A stretch of 11,790 bases of DNA from Treponema sp. UBA1240 (GTDB taxonomy: Bacteria > Spirochaetota > Spirochaetia > Treponematales > Treponemataceae). The notes under the pieces are model-generated. The model saw nothing but the letters and a program-made list of their open reading frames with translations, made no database searches and was not told the origin of the DNA. Positions within the stretch are counted from its first letter, which is position 1, and each line of letters opens with the position of its first letter. Of this stretch, positions 6,077-11,790 are shown in pieces. The stretch is from positions 1-11,790 of the forward strand of contig DBWK01000002.1 of assembly GCA_002308875.1 (NCBI GenBank), written 5' to 3'. Position numbers and translations under genes: made by a program.

Positions 6077-6934
6077 ATGCCGAACAATGAGCCTCAGGGT
6101 TTCAAAGAAATTTCTGACAAAGAATTCAAAATTATCTCAGACTACATAGAAAAGAATATCGGTATAAAAATATCTCCGTCAAAAAAAGTAATGATTCAGT
6201 CGCGGCTTTTTCACCGTCTTAAAAAACTGAATTTTACGGATTACAAGCAGTACATCGACTATGTTTTTAACAGCGAAAACTCGGATGATGAGCTTGTTAT
6301 GATGATTAATGCAATAACAACAAACAAGACGGATTTTTTCAGGGAAACAGACCATTTCAGATTTTTGGAACAGGTTGTTCTGCCGGAATTTGTTTCGCGG
6401 CACAAAAACAATGTAAAAATATGGTCAGCGGGTTGTTCAAGCGGTGAAGAACCGTATACCATTTCTATGGTTATGGAAGAATTTTGCTCTAAAAACCCCG
6501 GAAAAATCACCGGCTACAAAATTACCGGAACGGATATTTCTACAAAGGTACTGGACAAAGCTTGTCATGCCGTTTATTCGCTCGAATCTGTAGCGCATCT
6601 GGATTTGGGGCTCAAAAAAAAGTACTTTATGAAAAACACTGAAAAAAAACTTGTTATGGTAAAGGAAAATATCCGCAGTCATGTAAATTTCAAGCGTCTT
6701 AATTTTATGGACGGTGATTTTTCCATGAGTGAAGTGTACGACGTTATCTTTTGCCGCAACGTGCTAATATATTTTAACAAAGAAACGCAGGAAAACGTGA
6801 TACGCAAGTTTTTGCGCTATCTTACTCCTGACGGTTATTTGTTTCTTGGTCACTCGGAAACGATTCTTTCGATGAATTTGCCGCTTAAAAGCTGCGCGCC
6901 TGCGGTTTACAAACGGGTTTTAAAGGCGGATTGA
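6077..6934 (+). CDS. cheR: chemotaxis receptor methyltransferase CheR
   Basis: A 285-residue SAM-dependent methyltransferase that adds methyl groups to receptor glutamates for adaptation. The N-terminal helical domain (10-75) contains SRLFHRLKKL. The catalytic part has TTNKTDFFRE (81-90), the SAM-binding SAGCSSGEEPYT (117-128), GTDIS (151-155, acidic residue for the ribose), DVIFCRNVLIYF (222-233) and GYLFLGHSE (253-261). A longer frame opens at 6014 inside cheA, but the ATG at 6077 gives the family's normal N-terminus and lies seven bases after the cheA stop, with GTGGG at 6061-6065 as a weak ribosome site; it is preferred. cheB starts one base after the stop (TGATATG), so translation is probably coupled. 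Confidence 0.96.
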   Translation: MPNNEPQGFKEISDKEFKIISDYIEKNIGIKISPSKKVMIQSRLFHRLKKLNFTDYKQYIDYVFNSENSDDELVMMINAITTNKTDFFRETDHFRFLEQVVLPEFVSRHKNNVKIWSAGCSSGEEPYTISMVMEEFCSKNPGKITGYKITGTDISTKVLDKACHAVYSLESVAHLDLGLKKKYFMKNTEKKLVMVKENIRSHVNFKRLNFMDGDFSMSEVYDVIFCRNVLIYFNKETQENVIRKFLRYLTPDGYLFLGHSETILSMNLPLKSCAPAVYKRVLKAD

Positions 6935-6935
6935 T

Positions 6936-7970
6936 ATGATAAAAGTTATGATTGTTGATGATTCCGCCGTGGTAAGGGAAACGCTTTCAAACATCCTGTC
7001 TGAAGAAAAAGAGATGATTGTTGTTGCAGTTGCCGCAGATCCGCTGATAGCCCTTAAAAAACTGGAGATTGTTTTTCCTGACGTTATTGTGCTTGATTTG
7101 GAAATGCCCCGTATGGACGGGCTTACATTTTTAAAGCAGCTTAAGGGTTCTTACAATATTCCTGTTGTAATATGTTCCGCTGCTACTGAAAGTTCCGGAT
7201 TGAATCCTCTGAACGCAATGGAATATGGAGTTGCAGAACTTATAGAAAAACCGGCGGTTGGAACAAAACGCTTTTTGGAAGAATCCCGAATAAGAATATG
7301 TGATGCAATACGCGCGGCTTATTTTGCAGGGAACAATTCTAAAGTTGGCGTAAAAAATCCTGTTCCGCTTGAAAAAACGGATGTAATGCTGTCCGGCGGA
7401 ATAAGTGAAAGAGTTTGTGTTGTCGGAGCAAGTACGGGTGGAACGGAAGCACTGCGTGTTTTTTTGCAAATGCTGCCTGAAAATTTTCCGGGTGTTGTTA
7501 TTGTTCAGCATATGCCCGAAAAATTCACAAAATCCTTTGCAGAGAGGCTGGATTTTTTATGCACGGTAAGTGTTTCCGAAGCAAAAGATAATGATCCTGT
7601 GCTTCCGGGGCATGTACTTATTGCGCCGGGTAATAAACATATGATGCTCAAGCGCGACGGCACCAGGTATTATGTGGAGGTTAAAGACGGACCTCTTGTT
7701 TCGCGGCACAGACCGTCAGTTAATGTGCTTTTCCGTTCGGCTGCAAGGTATGCCGGAAAAAACGCAATAGGTGTTATAATGACCGGTATGGGTGATGACG
7801 GTGCGGACGGAATGCTGGAAATGCACAGAAACGGCGCTTTTACGATTGCGCAGGACGAAAAAAGCTGCGTTGTGTTTGGGATGCCGAAGGAGGCCATTAA
7901 ACTGGGCGGCGTTGATGAAATTGTTCCTTTGGAAGAAATAGCAGGAACAATTTTGAAAAAACTAAAATAA
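6936..7970 (+). CDS. cheB: CheB receptor methylesterase/glutamine deamidase response regulator
   Basis: A 344-residue two-domain protein that removes the methyl groups CheR adds and deamidates receptor glutamines. The receiver domain (1-120) has the acidic pair D8/D9, the phospho-acceptor D54 in VLDLEMPRMDG, and K105 in EKPAV. The esterase domain (158-344) shows the triad: Ser166 in GASTGG, His192 in QHMPEKFT, and Asp288 in GMGDDGADG. All key residues are present and length is typical (about 345-350). It starts one base after the cheR stop, with a purine-rich AAAGGCGGA ahead of the ATG. CheA in the same operon is the expected phosphodonor. It is the last member of the tightly packed block. 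Confidence 0.97.
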   Translation: MIKVMIVDDSAVVRETLSNILSEEKEMIVVAVAADPLIALKKLEIVFPDVIVLDLEMPRMDGLTFLKQLKGSYNIPVVICSAATESSGLNPLNAMEYGVAELIEKPAVGTKRFLEESRIRICDAIRAAYFAGNNSKVGVKNPVPLEKTDVMLSGGISERVCVVGASTGGTEALRVFLQMLPENFPGVVIVQHMPEKFTKSFAERLDFLCTVSVSEAKDNDPVLPGHVLIAPGNKHMMLKRDGTRYYVEVKDGPLVSRHRPSVNVLFRSAARYAGKNAIGVIMTGMGDDGADGMLEMHRNGAFTIAQDEKSCVVFGMPKEAIKLGGVDEIVPLEEIAGTILKKLK

Positions 7971-7992
7971 ACAAGCGTTTTTCTTAAAAATG

Positions 7993-8001
7993 TGATATAC
8001 T
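7993..8001 (+). promoter_or_regulatory. possible extended -10 promoter for cheY
   Basis: TGATATACT (TG at 7993-7994, one base, TATACT at 7996-8001) lies in the 59-base gap between cheB and cheY, with no good -35 at the expected distance. It would give a leader of about 22 bases containing the strong GGAGGG ribosome site at 8018-8023. This would let cheY be made independently of the upstream operon, although readthrough from cheB is also likely. Confidence 0.4.
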
Positions 8002-8029
8002 TATTATTAAGGTAAATGGAGGGCGTTTT

Positions 8030-8395
8030 ATGGGCAAACGAATTTTGATTGTAGACGATTCTGTATCAATAAGGAAAAGCGTTTCATTCGTTTTATCTGA
8101 ACAGGGTTACGAGGTTGTTGAAGCTGAAGATGGACGGGATGGGCTTGCAAAGGCCTCAGTTGCTCTTTGTAATCTGATTATTACCGATATAAATATGCCT
8201 AATATGGGGGGTATTGATTTTATAAAAGCTTTGCGCGATATGGACGAATACAAATTTGTTCCGATTATTGCGCTGACTACAGAAAACCAGTCTTCTAAAA
8301 TGCAGGAAGGAAAAATTGCGGGTGCAACCGGCTGGATTGTAAAGCCGTTTACGTCAGAAAAACTTACGGCTGTTGTAAAAAAGGTGCTGGGTTAA
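8030..8395 (+). CDS. cheY: CheY-type single-domain response regulator
   Basis: A 121-residue receiver domain and nothing else, as expected of the diffusible regulator that carries the kinase signal, usually to the flagellar motor. Acidic pocket D9/D10, phospho-acceptor D53 in IITDINMPNMGG, switch Thr83 in ALTTEN, and Lys105 in IVKPF. The position of the E. coli CheY switch Tyr106 is Trp102 (GWIVKPF). GGAGGG six bases before the ATG is the best ribosome site in the window, suggesting higher output than the upstream che genes. It follows cheB, so CheA here is the likely donor. Because spirochaetes often carry several CheY-like proteins, a motor role is likely but not proven; it could be a phosphate sink. 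It ends 17 bases from the convergent clpX stop. Confidence 0.9.
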   Translation: MGKRILIVDDSVSIRKSVSFVLSEQGYEVVEAEDGRDGLAKASVALCNLIITDINMPNMGGIDFIKALRDMDEYKFVPIIALTTENQSSKMQEGKIAGATGWIVKPFTSEKLTAVVKKVLG

Positions 8396-8412
8396 GGTTT
8401 GTTCCTGATGCT

Positions 8413-9657
8413 TTAAGCGGTTTTTTGAGATACTGCTTTTATAATTTCCGGCTTGGACTTTTGATTTACAATGTCAGCCGTGATAGTAATCTCTTTTTGT
8501 CCCTTTATTGACGGTGCATCAAACATTGAATCAAGCAGAAGTTTTTCAACAATTGAACGGAGTCCTCTGGCTCCTGTTTTTTGCGTTATTGCCATATCCG
8601 CAATAGCTGTTATAGCGTCTTCAGTGAATTCAAGTTTTACATCGTCAATGGAGAATGAGGCTTCAAACTGCTTTATAATCGCGTTCTTAGGCTCTGTTAA
8701 AATGCGCTTTAAATCATCACGTGTGAGTTCGTTCAAACCGACTGTTATAGGCATACGGCCGATTAATTCGGGAATAAGTCCGAATTTTACAAGATCGTCC
8801 GGAATAACCTGAGCTAAAAGCTTCATACGGTCTTCATCTGTGCGTTTGTTTATGTTTGCGCCGAAACCCATTGTGTGTTCTGAAATACGGGTTTCTATAA
8901 TCTTGTCCAAATCTACGAACGCGCCGCCGCAGATAAAAAGTATGTTTGATGTATCAATTTCGAGCATTTCCTGATTCGGATGTTTTCTGCCTCCCTGTGG
9001 AGGAACACTAGCAACAGTACCTTCTATGATTTTAAGAAGAGCCTGCTGAACACCTTCACCGGAAACATCCCGTGTTATGGATGTGTTTTCGGATTTGCGG
9101 GAAATTTTGTCAATTTCGTCAATAAAAATTATTCCGCGTTCGGCGGCGGCAATGTTTCCGTCAGCCGCGTTTATAAGTTTGAGAAGAACATTTTCTACAT
9201 CTTCACCTACGTAGCCGGCTTCAGTAAGTGTTGTAGCATCGGCTATTGCAAACGGAACCTGCAAACGCTCCGCCAGTGTTTTTGCCAAAAGTGTTTTGCC
9301 GGAACCTGTAGGACCTATTAGAAGTATGTTGGATTTTTCAATTGTTACATCGTCTTTTTTTTGTGCCGGCAGTGACATTCTCTTGTAGTGGTTGTAAACA
9401 GCGACCGCCAGTGTTTTTTTTGCCTGATCCTGACCGATTACGTATGTATCCAAAAATTCCTTGAATTCTTTAGGAGTAGGAATATCATCAAGCTCTATTG
9501 GCTCAATTTGTTTTTGGTCATCATTTATGATTGCCTGACAAACCGCAACACATTGATCGCAAATATATATACCGTCCGGTCCTGCAATCAGCTTTCGTTT
9601 TGGTGAAGCCGGCTTGCCGCAAAAGGAACAGATTTGATTTTTGTCAGTTCGAGCCAT
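8413..9657 (-). CDS. clpX: ATP-dependent Clp protease unfoldase subunit ClpX
   Basis: A 414-residue hexameric AAA+ unfoldase that threads tagged proteins into ClpP. The N-terminal zinc domain has Cys10, Cys13, Cys33 and Cys36. Walker A GPTGSGKT (115-122), pore loop GYVG (148-151), Walker B IIFIDEID (176-183), RKH loop (224-226), ClpP-docking loop MGF (263-265) where E. coli has IGF, LIGRMP (298-303), and sensor-2 GARGLR (362-367) are all present. Length is normal. The start is ATG at 9657 with AAGGAG five bases upstream, located inside the end of clpP; the two genes overlap by 14 bases. It is the last gene of the tig-clpP-clpX operon. No U-tailed terminator was recognised in the short gap to cheY. 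Confidence 0.98.
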   Translation of the reverse strand: MARTDKNQICSFCGKPASPKRKLIAGPDGIYICDQCVAVCQAIINDDQKQIEPIELDDIPTPKEFKEFLDTYVIGQDQAKKTLAVAVYNHYKRMSLPAQKKDDVTIEKSNILLIGPTGSGKTLLAKTLAERLQVPFAIADATTLTEAGYVGEDVENVLLKLINAADGNIAAAERGIIFIDEIDKISRKSENTSITRDVSGEGVQQALLKIIEGTVASVPPQGGRKHPNQEMLEIDTSNILFICGGAFVDLDKIIETRISEHTMGFGANINKRTDEDRMKLLAQVIPDDLVKFGLIPELIGRMPITVGLNELTRDDLKRILTEPKNAIIKQFEASFSIDDVKLEFTEDAITAIADMAITQKTGARGLRSIVEKLLLDSMFDAPSIKGQKEITITADIVNQKSKPEIIKAVSQKTA

Positions 9658-10255
9658 TTTTTCTCCTTGGCATTATTTGGTCAATAATACCATATTCCTT
9701 TGCTTCTTCTGCTGACATGAAAAAATCACGTTCCATGTCGTTTGCGATTTTATCGTAAGAATTACCGGTGTTTTCGGCAAAAAACTCTATTGTAAGTTTT
9801 TTAAGTCGTCCGATTTCCTTTGCCTGTATTGAAATGTCAACAGCCTGTCCTTCTGCACCGCCCCATGGCTGATGTATCATTATTCGCGAAGAGGGAAGGG
9901 CAAAGCGTTTGCCTTTTGAGCCGCCTGCAAGGAGAACCGCACCCATACTTGCCGCCTGTCCCATACAGATTGTCTGAATCGGACAGCGTACGTACTGCAT
10001 TGTATCGTATATTGCAAGACCTGCCGTTACTGAGCCTCCGGGACTGTTGATGTAAATGCTTATTTCTTTTTCAGGGTTTTCTGATTCAAGATAAAGTATC
10101 TGCGCAACAACAATGTCAGCGGTTGTATCGTTTATTTCACCGTCAATAAAAATTATGCGGTCTTTGAGAAGTCTGGAAAATATATCAGACCAGTGTTCTC
10201 CGTTACCGGTTTTTTCTATTACATATGGTAAAAAGTTGCTCATCTGTTCGTTCAT
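9644..10255 (-). CDS. clpP: ATP-dependent Clp protease proteolytic subunit ClpP
   Basis: A 203-residue serine peptidase that forms the tetradecameric chamber of ClpXP. Catalytic Ser103 in GQAASMGA, His128 in MIHQPWGG and Asp177 in ERDFFM form the expected triad, with INSPGGSVTAGLAIYDTM (70-87) as the family strand/loop. A short N-terminal extension may be a propeptide. The ATG at 10255 lies two bases after the tig stop, with TAGGA just ahead; an ATG four codons later is possible but less well supported. It overlaps clpX by 14 bases, so both subunits are probably made from the same mRNA in coupled fashion. No missing residue or truncation was seen. Confidence 0.98.
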   Translation of the reverse strand: MNEQMSNFLPYVIEKTGNGEHWSDIFSRLLKDRIIFIDGEINDTTADIVVAQILYLESENPEKEISIYINSPGGSVTAGLAIYDTMQYVRCPIQTICMGQAASMGAVLLAGGSKGKRFALPSSRIMIHQPWGGAEGQAVDISIQAKEIGRLKKLTIEFFAENTGNSYDKIANDMERDFFMSAEEAKEYGIIDQIMPRRKNGSN

Positions 10256-10257
10256 TC

Positions 10258-11616
10258 CTAAGCCTGGTTTTTAAACAAATCTGAGAAAGATTTCTTTTCG
10301 CCTTTTGTCAGTTTGATTTTTCCAAACAGATCCGCATACAATTTCTGTTCTTTCATATCATCAATGAGATACTCTTTGTTGCGCGGGTCTTCATAGTGCT
10401 TTTTAACTTCGTCAACAGTTATTCCTGCTTTTTCAGCCATTGTTTTGTATTCGGCTTCAACGTCTTCAGGTGTAACTGTAATATTGTTTTCCTTGAGGAG
10501 GTGGTCTACTATAAGTCTTGCTTTAAGTCCCTTTACTGCATCAGGTTCCCATTCCTTTATGATTTCAGGTTTTGTTTTGCCTGAAGAACCGAACAGTTTT
10601 TCAAGCTGTTCCGGTGTTGTTTGGAATTGGTGTGCCATCATTCTCCAGCGTGATTCAAGCTCAATGTCAATCATTGATTTTGGTAGAGTGATAGGATTCT
10701 TTTCTACAAGCTGTTCTACCAGTGAGTTCGATTTTATTTCCTTGAGTTTATTTTCAAGTGCTGACTCAAGGTTGCGTTTAATATCTGCTTTTAAATCGTC
10801 CAGTGTCTTGAACTTTTCATTTACGTCCTGTGCAAGCTCATCATCTAGTTCGGGCAGATTGCGGATTTTAAGTGCTTTAAGTGTAACTCTGATTTTTTTT
10901 GTTGTTCCTGCAAGTTCCGCATTTTTATGTGTTTTCTTGTATTTTTTTGTTACGTCTTTTGTTTCGCCTTTTTTCATACCGATGATATCATCATCAAGTT
11001 CAAAAATGTTTTCACCGGAACCAATTGTAAAAACAAAGTCTTCGCGCTTTGTGCCGTCGATTACGGAACCATCATCTGTAAGTTCGCAGTAATCAATTGT
11101 GGCGATGTTGTCTTTTTCTGCGGCATCGTCATCTTTGCGGTCAATAACAAGTGCGTTACGTTCCTGAACGGCTTTAAGTTCTTCCTGAATTTCCGCATCA
11201 CCAACTGAAACCTGTGGTACTGCTACGGTAATTCCTGAAAAATCCTGTACGGTAACCTGCGGCATAACGTCATATTTAACGGTGAATTTTAAATCTTTGC
11301 CGATGATAACTTCAGGCATTTTATCAAGCTGCGGCTGAACATAAGGAAGCGGCTGTTTTACATCGTCCTTTTTAAATGTTTCTTCAAGTGATTTTTCAAT
11401 CAAATCCGCTGCTGCTTCGGTTTTTATTGATTCACCAAATTTGCGTTCCAATACAGCAACAGGTACGTGTCCTTTTCTAAAACCAGGAATCTGTGCTGAT
11501 TTTGCATATTTTGCCAAAAGTTCCTGATAACCGTTGGAAACTTCTTTTTTAGGGATTGTGATTGTAAGTTCAACTGCTGAATCTTCAAGGTCTTTAATTT
11601 CTTTTGTTAAATTCAC
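10258..11616 (-). CDS. tig: trigger factor, ribosome-associated chaperone
   Basis: A 452-residue chaperone that meets nascent chains at the ribosome exit. The N-terminal domain carries the ribosome-binding signature GFRKG (45-49). A FKBP-like domain spans about 160-250 and a C-terminal SurA-like helical domain about 255-440. The start codon is GTG (11614-11616), with AAGGA nine bases upstream; no better ATG lies nearby. The FKBP domain is atypical: the segment aligned with E. coli MIPGFE reads NIFELD (203-208), so the pocket Phe198 of E. coli is Leu207 here. The chaperone role should remain, but prolyl isomerase activity is doubtful. It is the first gene of tig-clpP-clpX, two bases before clpP, linking folding of new proteins to their degradation. 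Confidence 0.97.
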   Translation of the reverse strand: MNLTKEIKDLEDSAVELTITIPKKEVSNGYQELLAKYAKSAQIPGFRKGHVPVAVLERKFGESIKTEAAADLIEKSLEETFKKDDVKQPLPYVQPQLDKMPEVIIGKDLKFTVKYDVMPQVTVQDFSGITVAVPQVSVGDAEIQEELKAVQERNALVIDRKDDDAAEKDNIATIDYCELTDDGSVIDGTKREDFVFTIGSGENIFELDDDIIGMKKGETKDVTKKYKKTHKNAELAGTTKKIRVTLKALKIRNLPELDDELAQDVNEKFKTLDDLKADIKRNLESALENKLKEIKSNSLVEQLVEKNPITLPKSMIDIELESRWRMMAHQFQTTPEQLEKLFGSSGKTKPEIIKEWEPDAVKGLKARLIVDHLLKENNITVTPEDVEAEYKTMAEKAGITVDEVKKHYEDPRNKEYLIDDMKEQKLYADLFGKIKLTKGEKKSFSDLFKNQA

Positions 11617-11655
11617 TCTAGGATTTCCTTGTATAAAGAATATATTAATCGGAGT

Positions 11656-11692
11656 GTTAGTAAAATCATACTAATTTTACTAACATGATTTT
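11656..11692. repeat. two overlapping inverted repeats upstream of tig
   Basis: GTTAGTAAAAT (11656-11666) and ATTTTACTAAC (11674-11684) are perfect 11-base arms around 7 bases. A second pair, AAAATCAT (11662-11669) and ATGATTTT (11685-11692), overlaps the first and cannot form at the same time. On the minus strand a TATGAT (11665-11670), five of six to a -10, lies at the centre of the first palindrome, although no good -35 was found. The site lies between the tRNA terminator and the tig ribosome site, so it could be a repressor operator or, if transcribed, a pair of alternative RNA hairpins. Confidence 0.6.
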
Positions 11693-11702
11693 GATTATAA
11701 TG

Positions 11703-11738
11703 AAAAAAAAGCGATTCAGATTACTCCGAATCGCTTTT
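11703..11738 (-). terminator. intrinsic terminator after tRNA-Gly
   Basis: On the minus strand AAAAGCGATTC and GAATCGCTTTT (11707-11717 with 11728-11738) form an 11-bp stem with a 10-base loop, followed by a run of eight U in all (11703-11710). It begins eight bases after the tRNA 3' end, and so ends the tRNA transcript and separates it from tig, which must have its own promoter. Confidence 0.85.
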
Positions 11739-11745
11739 CGCTTCG

Positions 11746-11790
11746 AGCGGGAAACGGGAATCGGACCCGCGACATCAACCTTGGCAAGGT
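11746..11790 (-). tRNA. tRNA-Gly (anticodon GCC), 3' part only
   Basis: The last 45 bases, read on the minus strand, are nucleotides 29-73 of a tRNA: half of the anticodon stem (ACC pairing with GGT), anticodon loop TTGCCAA with GCC at 11783-11785, a five-base variable loop, a T arm GCGGG/CCCGT closed by a G-U pair, and the acceptor strand TTCCCGC with discriminator T. It resembles bacterial tRNA-Gly(GCC), whose 5' acceptor strand GCGGGAA would pair with this end but lies outside the window. CCA is not encoded (CGA follows), so the tail must be added by the CCA-adding enzyme. T-loop position 55 is C instead of the near-universal T. Confidence 0.93.

Noticed and set aside
7971..7990. Possible terminator after cheB (T-run near 7978).
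   Set aside because: No stable GC-containing stem precedes the T-run, so cheB-cheY readthrough cannot be excluded.
8396..8430. Possible bidirectional terminator between cheY and clpX (T-run after GCTTTAAGC).
   Set aside because: The palindrome has almost no loop and would not form a stable hairpin.
10445..11092. A 215-residue Ser/Phe-rich frame on the + strand opposite tig.
   Set aside because: Low-complexity composition is the mirror of tig's Glu/Lys/Asp-rich codons; no ribosome site and no recognisable domain, and tig is certain.
11651..11660. GAGTGTTAG resembling half of a CIRCE (HrcA) operator upstream of tig.
   Set aside because: Only one imperfect half-site; the matching second half is absent at the required spacing.

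Overview
The window looks like a chromosomal segment of a spirochaete, most likely a Treponema-type organism. This rests on moderately AT-rich DNA, a trigger factor-clpP-clpX cluster in the usual bacterial order, a tRNA gene with no encoded CCA, and a che operon with response-regulator sequences of the common flagellated type. The genus is an inference from gene content, not a sequence match.

Layout. Bases 1-741 (+) hold the end of a LytTR-type DNA-binding regulator and a four-helix DUF3021 membrane protein, a familiar regulator/membrane pair. Bases 770-1709 (-) hold an unassigned ORF or gene remnant and a YhhQ-family queuosine-precursor transporter. The transporter leader carries a recognisable preQ1-I riboswitch directly after a plausible promoter. 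From the same 166-bp divergent intergenic region, apt (adenine phosphoribosyltransferase) runs on the + strand from a near-consensus promoter that leaves almost no 5' leader. It is followed by an unusual fusion of a VanZ-like membrane domain to a complete SanA/DUF218 module.

Bases 3632-7970 (+) form a tight chemotaxis operon: STAS protein, CheA, CheR, CheB, with overlaps or gaps of 1-7 bases. A cheY follows after 59 bases with its own ribosome site and a likely extended -10 promoter. No cheW, cheX/cheZ or receptor gene lies in the window, so those partners must be encoded elsewhere. The CheA is atypical: between its HPt and dimerisation domains it carries an extra alpha/beta-like domain and two tandem 24-residue repeats resembling the c-di-GMP-binding MshEN motif.

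Bases 8413-11616 (-) form the protein-quality-control operon tig-clpP-clpX, read right to left, with a 2-base gap and a 14-base overlap. Upstream of tig lie a pair of overlapping inverted repeats, then a strong intrinsic terminator belonging to a tRNA-Gly(GCC) whose 3' 45 nt are in the window.

The observations most worth following up are the MshEN-like repeats in CheA, the VanZ-SanA fusion, the preQ1 riboswitch with the unexplained reading frame after its transporter, the leaderless starts of apt and the STAS gene, and the overlapping inverted repeats before tig. No insertion sequence, CRISPR array or phage gene was seen.
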